Source: an uncultured Pelagibacteraceae bacterium (GTDB lineage Bacteria > Pseudomonadota > Alphaproteobacteria > Pelagibacterales > Pelagibacteraceae). From it: a stretch of 45,441 nt of DNA. Position 1 is the stretch's first letter, and each line of letters starts with the position of its first letter. Shown in pieces: positions 1 to 7,442 of this stretch. A program made the position numbers and the translations under genes. The stretch is from assembly GCA_902559635.1 (NCBI GenBank), contig CACEIY010000006.1:1-45441 (forward strand), written 5' to 3'. A model generated the notes under the pieces. The model searched no databases. It was not told where the DNA came from and worked only from the letters and a program-made list of their open reading frames with translations.

Positions 1-194
1 CCTTTTGTAAGGTCATAAGGTGTCATCTCTACTGTAACGTTATCACCTTGCAATATTCTAATTCTATTCTTTCTTAACTTGCCTGCCGTATGAGCTGTCA
101 CGACATGACCATTTTCTAACAAAACACGAAACTGGGCGTTCTTAAGAATTTCTGTAACCTTTCCCTTAAATTCAAGCAAGTCTTGTTTAGACAA
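1..194 (-). CDS. infA: Translation initiation factor IF-1 (partial, 3' end beyond the left edge)
   Basis: IF-1 is a small OB-fold protein that binds the 30S A site during initiation. The reverse strand from 194 reads (M)[16 protein letters not shown], then a stretch containing [19 protein letters not shown], the family's core. It runs 64 codons and stays open at position 1; the family is usually about 72 residues, so roughly eight C-terminal residues are missing. I chose a TTG start at 194-192 because the next residues (SKQD...) fit the family and an AGGAG ribosome-binding site (revcomp about 204-208) lies at good spacing. That site sits inside the last codons of hisD, whose stop is only two bases upstream, so the two are probably translationally coupled. 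The hisD-infA order is typical of alphaproteobacteria. Identity is near certain; the exact start less so. Confidence 0.93.
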   Translation of the reverse strand, partial: MSKQDLLEFKGKVTEILKNAQFRVLLENGHVVTAHTAGKLRKNRIRILQGDNVTVEMTPYDLTK

Positions 195-196
195 AT

Positions 197-1480
197 TTAT
201 TTTCTCCTAATTCTTTTTTTTACTGAGTAAGCATGTCCTACTAACCCTTCATAATTTGCAAGAGTTATAACCGATGGTCCAAGACTTTCAATACCCTTTT
301 TCGATAAGTTAATATAAGAAATTCTTTTATAAAATTCATTAACACTTATTCCGCTAGAATATTTTGCTGAACCATTTGTTGGCAATACATGGTTTGAACC
401 AACATTATAATCTGTCATTGCCATAATAGCGTATTTTCCTAAACAAATTGAGCCTGCGTTATTAATTTTTGTTACTAAAGATTTGTAGTTTTTAACATTT
501 AACTCTAAGTGTTCTGGTGCAATTTTATTTATTACATCAGTAATTTTTTTATCTGAACTTATATGAATTAAAATTCCATTATTAATTAAACTTTTTTTAG
601 CAATAAAATTTCTTGGAATTTCTTTTAATTGTTTAAAAATTTCTATTTTTACCTTTTTTATAAATTTTTTATCTTTTGAAATTAAAATACATTGAGCAAG
701 TAAATCGTGTTCAGCTTGTCCAATTAAATCACTTGCAACCCATTCAGGATTTGAAAATTTATCACAAACAATTGTTACTTCAGATGGTCCAGCTATCATT
801 CCTTCAATACCAACATCTCCAAATACCTCTTTTTTTGCTGCCGCAACATAAACATTACCAGGTCCTACAATTTTGTTTACTTTTTTAATTTTCTTGGTTC
901 CATAAGCAACAGCTGCAATTGCAGAAGGTCCTCCTATTGAATAAATTTCTTTAATTTTACATTTTCTTGCGGCATATAAAACAGCAGAATTCTGTTTCCC
1001 TTTAAACCCTGGGTTAATCATCACAATTCTTTTAACACCAGCTACAAATGCTGGAATTGCATTCATTAAAACACTAGAAGGATATGATACTGTTGAGCCA
1101 GGAACATAAATTGCAACAGAGTCTATGGGTAAATACTTATATTCAAGCTTATTATCTAACTTATCTTTATAAGAAATATTTTTGAATTTCTGAAGTGAGT
1201 GAAATTTATAAATTCGATTATATGCAATATCAATTGCTCTTTTTACTTTTTTATCAAGGCTTGCAATTGATTTAGAAATTTTTTTTTGAGAAGGAACTAG
1301 TGTTGAATTTTTATTAAATCTTTTCTCATATTTGATTAAAGCTTTATCTCCATTTTTCTTAACATCATTAATAATTTTTGAAACTGAAATAGAACTAACT
1401 TGAATTTTGTTTTTCCGTTTAAATAATAATTGATCTAATACTCGATTAAAATTTTTACTATTACCTTTTAAAATTTTCAT
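197..1480 (-). CDS. hisD: Histidinol dehydrogenase
   Basis: It catalyses the last two steps of histidine synthesis, oxidising L-histidinol to L-histidine with two NAD+, in the cytoplasm as a zinc-dependent dimer. At 427 residues it is full length for the family. The family signature around residues 183-215 ([13 protein letters not shown] followed by [13 protein letters not shown]) is present. Residues matching the E. coli zinc and catalytic positions are all visible: Q255 and H258 (QAEHD), E323-H324 (PEHLE), D357 (TDYNVGSNH) and H416 (VGHAYS). The gene follows the DUF2948 ORF after three bases and its terminal codons carry the infA ribosome-binding site, so it is mid-operon. In many alphaproteobacteria a UPF0262 gene and a phosphatase gene sit between hisD and infA; here they are missing. 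Confidence 0.98.
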   Translation of the reverse strand: MKILKGNSKNFNRVLDQLLFKRKNKIQVSSISVSKIINDVKKNGDKALIKYEKRFNKNSTLVPSQKKISKSIASLDKKVKRAIDIAYNRIYKFHSLQKFKNISYKDKLDNKLEYKYLPIDSVAIYVPGSTVSYPSSVLMNAIPAFVAGVKRIVMINPGFKGKQNSAVLYAARKCKIKEIYSIGGPSAIAAVAYGTKKIKKVNKIVGPGNVYVAAAKKEVFGDVGIEGMIAGPSEVTIVCDKFSNPEWVASDLIGQAEHDLLAQCILISKDKKFIKKVKIEIFKQLKEIPRNFIAKKSLINNGILIHISSDKKITDVINKIAPEHLELNVKNYKSLVTKINNAGSICLGKYAIMAMTDYNVGSNHVLPTNGSAKYSSGISVNEFYKRISYINLSKKGIESLGPSVITLANYEGLVGHAYSVKKRIRRK

Positions 1481-1483
1481 AGA

Positions 1484-1879
1484 CTATTTGATTTCATTTT
1501 GGTCTTCTAATCTTACTTCAATTGTTTCCGTTTTTAATGAAATATGAGCATTATTATTAAACATTAAATTAATCTCATAGTCATCCTTATTTTTTAAATA
1601 ATCAATACCAATTAATTCTAAAACTATTTCTTTATTATTTTGATCAATGTTTTTAGATTTTACTTGATCTACAAACTCAAATTTACATACACTATTAATT
1701 TTTTTATCTTTTTGATCAGTTTCAATTTTTTTTCTCTCAACTGAAAGTAAAAATATCTTATTTGACTTTAAAAATTTTATATCTGAAATTTTAACTTTAG
1801 CTCCAGCACAACATGCGGAAATCATTTGTAAACCCTCATTTTCTGTAGCAATAATTTTTGCTAAATATTTTTTTTCCAT
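1484..1879 (-). CDS. DUF2948 family protein of unknown function
   Basis: A 131-residue cytoplasmic protein with no signal peptide or membrane segment. I assign it to DUF2948 from the N-terminal pattern (LAKIIATENEGLQMISACCAGAKV, residues about 6-29) and from its position between murA and hisD, where this family sits in alphaproteobacteria. No catalytic motif is visible and the family has no established function that I know. Its start codon overlaps the murA stop by one base (TAATG), so translation is coupled to murA. Residues 22-23 are a Cys-Cys pair. The protein is rich in Lys, Asn and Ile like its neighbours. The family assignment is good but rests on recall of the pattern and synteny rather than a profile search. 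Confidence 0.82.
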   Translation of the reverse strand: MEKKYLAKIIATENEGLQMISACCAGAKVKISDIKFLKSNKIFLLSVERKKIETDQKDKKINSVCKFEFVDQVKSKNIDQNNKEIVLELIGIDYLKNKDDYEINLMFNNNAHISLKTETIEVRLEDQNEIK

Positions 1880-3132
1880 TAATTAACTCTTCTTATTTTT
1901 GCACCTACTTTTCTTAATTTTTTTTCTATGTCTTCGTAGCCTCTGTCTAAATGATAAATTCTATTGATAACCGATTTTCCTTTAGCTGTTAATGCTGCCA
2001 AAATTAATGAAACTGATGCTCTTAAATCAGTTGCCATTAATTCTGCAGAAACAAATTTGATATCACCTTTAACTATAGCTTTATTTCCATTAATTAAAAT
2101 TTTTGCTCCCATTCTATTTAATTCCGCGACATGCATGAATCTATTTTCAAAAATATCTTCTTGTATAACTGAATTTTTTTTAGCTTTACACAACAATACC
2201 ATTATTTGTGCCTGCAAATCAGTTGGGAATCCTGGGTAGGGAGCTGTTTTAATTTTCATACCTTTTATTTTTTTATTACCAAAAATTTGAACTTCATTTT
2301 TTTTGATAATTATTTTTGAACCAATTTTTTTTAAAATATCTATTTCAGTTTTAATAATATTTGGAATTATATTCTGAATTTTTAAATTTCCCTCAGTAAC
2401 AGCTCCTGCCAACAAATAAGTCCCTGCTTCAATTCTATCAAACATAATTGAATAGCTTGTTTTTATAACTTGACTAACTCCAATAATTTTAATTGTTCTT
2501 TTGGAAGTCCATTTTATTTTACATCCCATTTGATTTAAAAAATTTACTAAATCTTTTATTTCAGGTTCAGTCGCACAGTTTGATAAAATAGTAGTGCCTT
2601 TTGCAAAACTAGAAGCAATAATTAAATTCTCAGTTGCTCCAACTGATATTTTTGAAAATCTAATGTTATTTCCTCTCAAACCTTTAGTGGCATTAGCTAT
2701 TACATAACCTTGATCAATTTTATATTTAACTCCTAGTTTTGATAGAGCTTTTAAATGTATATCTATTGGTCTTGTTCCTATTGCACATCCACCTGGTAAA
2801 GATACCTTTGCAGATCCAAACTTAGCAAGCAATGGTCCTAAAACAAGTATTCCTGCTCGCATAGTTTTAACTAAATTATATGATGCAAATTTTTTTCTTT
2901 GCTTGGTATTATCAATTATAGTTTCATTTTTTTTAACTTTTATTTTAGATCCTAAAGATTTTAATAATGAAAGCATTGTCTGAATATCTTTAACTTTAGG
3001 CAAATTTTTAAGATGAATTTTTTTTCTGGACAATAAAGTAGCTGCCAAAATTGGCAAAGAAGCATTCTTTGAACCTGATATTTTTATTTGTCCTTTGAGC
3101 TTTTTTGCTCCAAAGACCTCTAGCTTTTGCAT
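1879..3132 (-). CDS. murA: UDP-N-acetylglucosamine 1-carboxyvinyltransferase
   Basis: First committed step of peptidoglycan synthesis: it transfers enolpyruvate from PEP to UDP-GlcNAc in the cytoplasm. The 417-residue length is standard for this EPSP-synthase-fold enzyme. K22-N23 (GSKNASLPIL) and the catalytic Cys at residue 116 (LPGGCAIGTRPIDIHL) match the E. coli positions (Lys22, Cys115). A Cys at this site makes the enzyme formally of the fosfomycin-sensitive type. It lies two bases after dcd and overlaps the DUF2948 start by one base, so it is in the middle of the dcd-murA-DUF2948-hisD-infA run. Two long shadow frames overlap it and have no family resemblance. I see nothing unusual. Confidence 0.98.
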   Translation of the reverse strand: MQKLEVFGAKKLKGQIKISGSKNASLPILAATLLSRKKIHLKNLPKVKDIQTMLSLLKSLGSKIKVKKNETIIDNTKQRKKFASYNLVKTMRAGILVLGPLLAKFGSAKVSLPGGCAIGTRPIDIHLKALSKLGVKYKIDQGYVIANATKGLRGNNIRFSKISVGATENLIIASSFAKGTTILSNCATEPEIKDLVNFLNQMGCKIKWTSKRTIKIIGVSQVIKTSYSIMFDRIEAGTYLLAGAVTEGNLKIQNIIPNIIKTEIDILKKIGSKIIIKKNEVQIFGNKKIKGMKIKTAPYPGFPTDLQAQIMVLLCKAKKNSVIQEDIFENRFMHVAELNRMGAKILINGNKAIVKGDIKFVSAELMATDLRASVSLILAALTAKGKSVINRIYHLDRGYEDIEKKLRKVGAKIRRVN

Positions 3133-3134
3133 AA

Positions 3135-3692
3135 TTATACTTTGGGTAAAGTTGGTTCTTGACCTTGCCCCATATATTTACCATTTCTGTCTGCATAAGT
3201 TACGTTAGGTTTCTCAGACCCCTTAAGAAAGATAAATTGTGCAACCCCTTCGTTTGCATAAATTTTAGCAGGTAAAGGAGTTGTGTTTGAAAATTCTAGG
3301 GTGACATAGCCTTCCCAACCTGGTTCTAACGGTGTAACATTGACAATTATTCCACATCTGGCGTATGTGGATTTACCTAGGCAAATTACTAGAACATCAT
3401 CAGGAATTTTAAATTTTTCTACTGTAGTAGAAAGCACAAAAGAATTTGGTGGTATTATGCACTCATTTGATTTTTTTGTTACAAAATTTGTCGGCTTAAA
3501 GTTTTTAGGATCAACTATTTCTGAATTTACATTAGTAAAAATTTTAAACTCATTTGATACTCTGGCATCATAACCAAATGAAGATAAGCCATAAGAAATG
3601 CTATCTCCTCGTATTTGTTTTTCTTCAAATGGACTAATCATACCTTTTTCTTTAGACATTTTTTTAATCCAGTTATCTGAAAGTACTGACAT
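3135..3692 (-). CDS. dcd: dCTP deaminase
   Basis: It deaminates dCTP to dUTP, supplying dUMP for thymidylate synthesis, as a cytoplasmic trimer of the dUTPase-like fold. The protein is 185 residues, close to the family's usual 185-195. Visible family blocks are [18 protein letters not shown] (28-45), [10 protein letters not shown] (106-115) and [15 protein letters not shown] (122-136), where E133 is the expected catalytic glutamate. The start codon overlaps the stop of a 33-codon upstream ORF (TAATG), and murA follows after two bases, placing dcd in a single transcription unit with murA. A bifunctional dCTP deaminase/dUTPase cannot be excluded from sequence reading alone, but nothing points to it. 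Confidence 0.96.
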   Translation of the reverse strand: MSVLSDNWIKKMSKEKGMISPFEEKQIRGDSISYGLSSFGYDARVSNEFKIFTNVNSEIVDPKNFKPTNFVTKKSNECIIPPNSFVLSTTVEKFKIPDDVLVICLGKSTYARCGIIVNVTPLEPGWEGYVTLEFSNTTPLPAKIYANEGVAQFIFLKGSEKPNVTYADRNGKYMGQGQEPTLPKV

Positions 3693-3793
3693 TACTTGTT
3701 TTTCTTTTTATTTTTTTTCTGGAAAAGCTTTCTTTTTTTTAAATTTTTCCTAAGGGCTAAATTTAGCCGCTCGTTTTTTTCTTTAGTTCTCAT
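3692..3793 (-). CDS. Small basic protein, 33 residues, unknown function
   Basis: A very short frame encoding [20 protein letters not shown] followed by a Lys/Arg-rich tail ending KNKKKNK. It is supported mainly by junctions: its ATG overlaps the stop of the upstream 66-residue ORF (ATGA) and its TAA overlaps the dcd start (TAATG), so it fills the gap exactly and in frame. The [11 protein letters not shown] core resembles an ALRANLRRRK-type motif I recall from small alphaproteobacterial hypothetical proteins; this is memory, not a search. About half the residues are Lys, Arg or Asn, suggesting RNA or ribosome binding, but I do not know the function. It may be a translation-coupling ORF rather than a working protein. 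Confidence 0.6.
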   Translation of the reverse strand: MRTKEKNERLNLALRKNLKKRKLFQKKNKKKNK

Positions 3794-3990
3794 TCTTTAT
3801 CTGGATTGGTTAAAAAGTCTAAAGTAATTGGCTTAGAGGCGTCTAATGTTGGTACTTTAGTATCCTCTTTTTTTGGACCTTCTTTAGCTAATCGTTTAGC
3901 TTTTTTTTCTGCAAGCTTTTTTTCTCTCTTGGCTTGCTTTTCCATCAGCTTTGCACTTTTAGTTGATTTGTAATCATAATGAATGCCCAT
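3790..3990 (-). CDS. Lys-rich small protein, 66 residues, unknown function
   Basis: First ORF of the dcd-murA-hisD-infA run. Residues 1-38 are strongly basic and probably one long helix (KLMEKQAKREKKLAEKKAKR); residues 39-66 are a Pro/Asp/Thr tail (VPTLDASKPITLDF) that looks unstructured. There is no signal peptide or membrane segment. A GAGG ribosome-binding site (revcomp about 3998-4001) precedes the ATG, which supports a real gene. Its stop overlaps the start of the next small ORF by four bases. I do not recognise a named family. The charge pattern would fit an RNA-, ribosome- or nucleoid-associated protein, which is inference only. Confidence 0.72.
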   Translation of the reverse strand: MGIHYDYKSTKSAKLMEKQAKREKKLAEKKAKRLAKEGPKKEDTKVPTLDASKPITLDFLTNPDKE

Positions 3991-4091
3991 AAAAAAATCC
4001 TCAAATGTATATAAAGCATATTAATATAAAAATTAAGGCAATAATTTGGACAAAATGCTTTATTATCAATGAAATATAATTGAAAATAAAT
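3991..4091. promoter_or_regulatory. Divergent promoter region between the dcd/murA run and tRNA-Thr
   Basis: This 101-base AT-rich gap separates a minus-strand operon from a plus-strand tRNA, so it should hold both promoters. On the plus strand a perfect TATAAT at 4075-4080 lies 11 bases before the tRNA 5' end, a good -10; the nearest TTGGAC (4046-4051) is too far for a standard -35. On the minus strand a GAGG ribosome-binding site precedes the 66-residue ORF, and TTGTCC with TATATT downstream is a possible but badly spaced promoter pair. I see no operator-like repeat. Confidence 0.5.
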
Positions 4092-4162
4092 GCTCCTGTA
4101 GTTAAATGGTATAACAAGTCATTGGTAATGACTAGTTCCCTGGTCAGTACAGGGTGGGAGCA
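4092..4162 (+). tRNA. tRNA-Thr (anticodon GGT)
   Basis: The cloverleaf folds as acceptor GCTCCTG/TGGGAGC (ending in G-T and T-G wobbles), D-stem GTTA/TAAC with loop AATGGTA, and anticodon stem AGTCA/TGACT with loop TTGGTAA, giving anticodon GGT. The T-stem is CCCTG/CAGGG. G1-C72, C2-G71 and the GGT anticodon fit threonine identity. Two things are odd. The T-loop reads GTCAGTA instead of the usual TTCRANY, losing T54 and A58; T55 and C56 remain. The variable region is only four bases. The gene is 71 bases to the discriminator A and is followed by CCG, so CCA must be added enzymatically. It is probably functional, but see the finding. Confidence 0.88.
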
Positions 4163-4168
4163 CCGTTT

Positions 4169-4891
4169 TTACTTTTTATAAAAAAACTTTCTTAAAAAAA
4201 TTGTAATAACAATTAAAATTAAGAAAATACCCAAAGGCAAATAAATGTTTGGGGAAGATATTATGTCCATTATTCCAGGAGGTTTTAAATTTTGATTTAT
4301 TACTGTTTCTAATCCACTTCCGATAGAAACGACTAAAAAAATTTGTGGTATAATTCCTATAAAAGTTGCAAAGAAAAAATTAACCACTTTTACGTTGAAT
4401 AAAGTGGGTAAAATACATGAAAGTTGCCATGGAATTCCTCCTGCTGCTCTGTAGATTAATAAATATAAGAATTCTGATTTTTTAAATTTCTGCTCTAAAT
4501 TTTGAAATTTATTTAAAAATTTTTTTCTTACAAAATCTTTTAGATAAAAATTTCCAAAAATATATAAAAATGTTGCTCCAATACTTAATCCTAAAACGAC
4601 TATAGAAGTACCTATCCATTTACCTAAAATAAAACCGCCTAATAAAGCAACTGGAGATCCAAAACCTAAGAAAGGAAACACCCACAAAATTGTAAATAGT
4701 AAAAAAGATAAAGATAATAAAAATAAATTAGTTTTTTTTATTTTAGAAAAATATTCAACATTATCTTTTATAAATTCATAGGAAGTTAATTGCTGTAAAC
4801 TAAATTTTGAAAACAAGTAATATACAAATAATCCAACAATAGTTAGGTAAAATAAACCAATAAATAATTTAATTTTTTTAGTTTTTTCCAT
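4169..4891 (-). CDS. TVP38/TMEM64 (DedA-like, SNARE-associated VTT domain) membrane protein
   Basis: A 240-residue inner-membrane protein with an N-terminal hydrophobic segment (about 9-27), a second near 54-72, and further segments near 77-115, 165-195 and 213-234. The middle carries the VTT-domain pattern: a Gly-rich PFLGFGSPVALLGGFILGKW block (about 73-92), then GGIPWQLSCILPTLFNVK (about 151-168) and a GIIPQIFLVVSIGSGL stretch (about 179-194). Proteins of this superfamily are linked to lipid scrambling or transport in other organisms, but substrate and role here are unknown. It stands alone: its 3' end lies six bases from tRNA-Thr on the opposite strand, and it diverges from rpmH. Confidence 0.85.
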   Translation of the reverse strand: MEKTKKIKLFIGLFYLTIVGLFVYYLFSKFSLQQLTSYEFIKDNVEYFSKIKKTNLFLLSLSFLLFTILWVFPFLGFGSPVALLGGFILGKWIGTSIVVLGLSIGATFLYIFGNFYLKDFVRKKFLNKFQNLEQKFKKSEFLYLLIYRAAGGIPWQLSCILPTLFNVKVVNFFFATFIGIIPQIFLVVSIGSGLETVINQNLKPPGIMDIISSPNIYLPLGIFLILIVITIFLRKFFYKK

Positions 4892-4922
4892 TAATTTGAA
4901 TGTTAATGATAAAATCTTATAT

Positions 4923-4951
4923 TTGCTATTTATATATTTAGTTAATATAAA
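4923..4951 (+). promoter_or_regulatory. Probable sigma-70-type promoter for rpmH and the downstream run
   Basis: TTGCTA at 4923-4928 and TATAAA at 4946-4951 are separated by exactly 17 bases, a good match to the -35/-10 consensus. Transcription would start near 4958, giving a leader of about 27 bases before the rpmH ATG. It is the best promoter I can see for the long plus-strand run that follows. AT-richness makes chance matches common, so this is a prediction from spacing and hexamers only. Confidence 0.6.
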
Positions 4952-4984
4952 GAGCGAAATTTAATAAAAATTTAACCTAAATTT

Positions 4985-5146
4985 ATGAAAAGAACTTACC
5001 AACCAAAAAAAGGCAAAAGATTAAAAAAACATGGATTTCGATCAAAAATGAAAACTAAAGGTGGTCGAAAACTTTTAAAAAGAAGGAGAGCTAGAGGGAG
5101 AAAAAACCTTACAGTATCTTCTAAGGTTAAAAGTAAAAGAAAATAA
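4985..5146 (+). CDS. rpmH: 50S ribosomal protein L34
   Basis: L34 is a tiny basic protein of the large subunit. The 53-residue product begins MKRTYQPKK and contains [20 protein letters not shown] and [14 protein letters not shown], the near-universal L34 blocks. It is about seven residues longer than the 46-residue E. coli protein, the excess being a Lys-rich tail (KVKSKRK). It is first in the run and is followed 13 bases later by rnpA, the classical bacterial rpmH-rnpA order. A promoter is predicted just upstream. An antisense frame covering it is a shadow. Confidence 0.98.
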   Translation: MKRTYQPKKGKRLKKHGFRSKMKTKGGRKLLKRRRARGRKNLTVSSKVKSKRK

Positions 5147-5159
5147 TCCTTTAATATAT

Positions 5160-5501
5160 ATGAAAAGCAAAATTCTTGCTCTTTCAAGAAATGAAGAATT
5201 TAAAAGTCTTCTTAAACAAAAAAAAATTTCAAATAAATATGTGACTATTTTTTTTGGTCATTTAAAGGATAAAAATAAAAAAATGTTTAATATCAGTTTT
5301 GTTACTAAGAAAAAAATTGGAAATGCGGTCAAACGAAATAAAATTAAGAGACGGTTAAGAAATATAGCTAATGATGCTGTTAAAAAAATATCAATAAAAT
5401 TTGATTATTCATATCTTGTTATTGCTAAGTCAACTATGTTAAATAATGAATTTAAGGATATAAAAGAAACTTTGTTTAAAGAATTTAAAAAAATTAAATA
5501 A
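5160..5501 (+). CDS. rnpA: Ribonuclease P protein component
   Basis: This protein binds the catalytic RNase P RNA and helps it cut 5' leaders from tRNA precursors. The product has 113 residues, normal for the family. The hallmark RNR-type motif is seen as AVKRNKIKRRLRNI (about residues 56-69), preceded by FVTKKKIGN. It is very Lys-rich, as expected for an RNA-binding subunit in an AT-rich genome. It follows rpmH and overlaps the yidD start by one base (TAATG), so both are likely made from one message. The RNase P RNA gene is not in this window. Confidence 0.96.
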   Translation: MKSKILALSRNEEFKSLLKQKKISNKYVTIFFGHLKDKNKKMFNISFVTKKKIGNAVKRNKIKRRLRNIANDAVKKISIKFDYSYLVIAKSTMLNNEFKDIKETLFKEFKKIK

Positions 5502-5740
5502 TGAATATTTTAACTTTCATTCTAATAAAATTGATTAAAGGGTATAAGTTTTTGATTAGCCCTTTACTTGGTCATTCTTGTAGATATTTACCAACCTGTT
5601 CAGAATATAGTATTGAAGCTCTAAAGCAGTTTGGCTTAATTAAAGGAACCTTTATGAGTATTAAAAGAATTTTATCATGCCACCCATGGAGCAAAGGTGG
5701 ATTTGACCCAATAAAAAAAGAAATAAGAGGTGGTAAATAA
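5501..5740 (+). CDS. yidD: Membrane protein insertion efficiency factor YidD
   Basis: A 79-residue member of the YidD (DUF37) family, thought to help YidC-dependent insertion at the inner face of the membrane, probably through an amphipathic N-terminal helix. The signature is plain: SPLLGHSCRYLPTCSEYS (about 20-37), GLIKG, then RILSCHPWSKGGFDPI (about 57-72), including the three conserved Cys. Start and stop each overlap a neighbour by one base (rnpA and yidC), which fits its known placement between the two. The C-terminus ends shortly after the conserved core. Function is from family knowledge. Confidence 0.96.
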   Translation: MNILTFILIKLIKGYKFLISPLLGHSCRYLPTCSEYSIEALKQFGLIKGTFMSIKRILSCHPWSKGGFDPIKKEIRGGK

Positions 5741-7416
5741 TGGACACTCGTAACGTTATAGCAGCCATTTCTTTATCAGCAGCAGTAATCATTCTTTATA
5801 GCCTCTTTTTTGCAGAACCACCAAATACAAAAAAAAACTTAACTGAAAAAAAAAAAATAGAACAAAATACTGATATGCCTAGCTTAGATCAAAAAGAGAC
5901 TTTGGTAAAAATATCTAGAGAAGAAGCTTTAAAAGAAAGTGAAAGAGTTTTATTTGAAAATCAAAGTATAATTGGATCTATATCTTTAAAAGGTGCAACA
6001 ATAGATGATTTAACATTTAAAAATTATAATACTGAACTTGAAAGTAATGAAAAAGTTACTCTATTAGGTCCAAAAAATATTGAAGATGGATATTTAATAG
6101 AAAGTGGATTCGTTACAACTGACAAAAATATTGATATTCCTGACTCTAATTCAATTTGGTCAATAATTGGAAATAATAAATTAACTAATCAATCTTCAAT
6201 TAAATTATTGTGGTCTAATGATCAAGGAATCACATTTGAGAAAGAGATATCTTTAGATGATAAGTTTCTATTCACTATTAATCAAAAAATAATTAACTCC
6301 ACAGATAAAAGATATGATTTTTATTCTTATGGTCAAATTATAAGAAATAAAACACCTGAAATTTCAAATTTTTATATTCTCCATGAAGGTTTAATTGCAA
6401 CTTTAGATGATGAATTAATTGAAGAAGATTATGATGACATTCAGGAAAAAAAATTCACTAAAACTGCTCAAAAAGGATGGCTAGGGATTGGAGATAAATA
6501 TTGGATAACATCATTAATACCTCCAAGAGAAAAAGAATTTAAAACAACATTTGATTATAAGAAAAAATTTAGAGTAAATTTTATAGCCACTGAGCCATTA
6601 GAATTAAAGAGTCAAAGTAAAGTTGAGGAAAAATTACAGATTATTGTGGCAGCTAAGAGAGTGGATGTAATTGATGGTTATGCCGACTCACTTAATATAG
6701 ATAAATTTGACTTAGTTATCGACTGGGGCTTCTTGTACTTTATCACTAAACCTCTCTTTTTCGGTATAGATTATTTCTTTAAACTACTTGGAAATTATGG
6801 TTTAGCAATCATAGCTATAACAATTTGTATTCGGTTAGCCTTTTTCCCATTAGCTAATTTTTCATTTAGAAGTATGGCTAAAATGAAAGCCCTTCAGCCA
6901 GAGATGGTCAGACTCAAAGAACTCCATAAGAATGATAAAATGAAACTTCAACAAGAAATGATGGCTCTTTATAAAAAGGAAAAAGTTAATCCTATGTCAG
7001 GATGCCTACCAATACTCGTACAGATCCCAGTATTTTTTGCTTTATACAAAGTATTATTTGTAACTATTGAAATGAGACAAATGCCTTTCTACGGCTGGAT
7101 TCATGATTTAAGCGAACGTGACCCTACTAGTATATTTAATTTGTTTGGTTTGTTACCTTATGATGTTCCCTCATTCTTAATGATAGGGGCTTGGCCAGTA
7201 GCGATGGGAGTTTCAATGTGGATTCAACAAAAGCTAAACCCAGCACCACCAGACCCTATACAAGCTAAGATCTTCATGTTCTTTCCTTTATTTTTGACAG
7301 TCATACTCGCTCCATTCCCATCTGGACTCGTAATTTATTGGACTGTTAATAATATTTTAACTATGGCTCAGCAAGTATTTATAATGAAAAGAACAACAGT
7401 TAAAACTAAAACTTAG
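5740..7416 (+). CDS. yidC: Membrane protein insertase YidC (Oxa1 family)
   Basis: It inserts and folds inner-membrane proteins, alone or with SecYEG. At 558 residues it is the Gram-negative long form: an N-terminal membrane anchor (about 7-25), a charged linker, a large periplasmic beta domain (about 70-310), then the conserved five-helix Oxa1 core (about 335-550). R365 in the ICIRLAFFP segment is the conserved groove arginine, and the core block NPMSGCLPILVQIPVFFALYK is intact. It overlaps yidD by one base; argB follows after 26 bases. In many alphaproteobacteria the GTPase gene engB sits between yidC and argB, but there is no room for it here. Confidence 0.98.
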   Translation: MDTRNVIAAISLSAAVIILYSLFFAEPPNTKKNLTEKKKIEQNTDMPSLDQKETLVKISREEALKESERVLFENQSIIGSISLKGATIDDLTFKNYNTELESNEKVTLLGPKNIEDGYLIESGFVTTDKNIDIPDSNSIWSIIGNNKLTNQSSIKLLWSNDQGITFEKEISLDDKFLFTINQKIINSTDKRYDFYSYGQIIRNKTPEISNFYILHEGLIATLDDELIEEDYDDIQEKKFTKTAQKGWLGIGDKYWITSLIPPREKEFKTTFDYKKKFRVNFIATEPLELKSQSKVEEKLQIIVAAKRVDVIDGYADSLNIDKFDLVIDWGFLYFITKPLFFGIDYFFKLLGNYGLAIIAITICIRLAFFPLANFSFRSMAKMKALQPEMVRLKELHKNDKMKLQQEMMALYKKEKVNPMSGCLPILVQIPVFFALYKVLFVTIEMRQMPFYGWIHDLSERDPTSIFNLFGLLPYDVPSFLMIGAWPVAMGVSMWIQQKLNPAPPDPIQAKIFMFFPLFLTVILAPFPSGLVIYWTVNNILTMAQQVFIMKRTTVKTKT

Positions 7417-7442
7417 ACCTTAAAATTATTCAAAAAAATATA

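Noticed and set aside
676..888. 70-codon plus-strand ORF inside hisD, rich in Leu and Gln
   Set aside because: It is antisense to the well-conserved hisD, has low-complexity composition typical of reversed AT-rich coding sequence, and matches no family.
4996..5187. 63-codon minus-strand ORF over rpmH
   Set aside because: Antisense to L34, whose full conserved sequence is read on the plus strand; the ORF's Phe/Leu-rich content is a complement effect.
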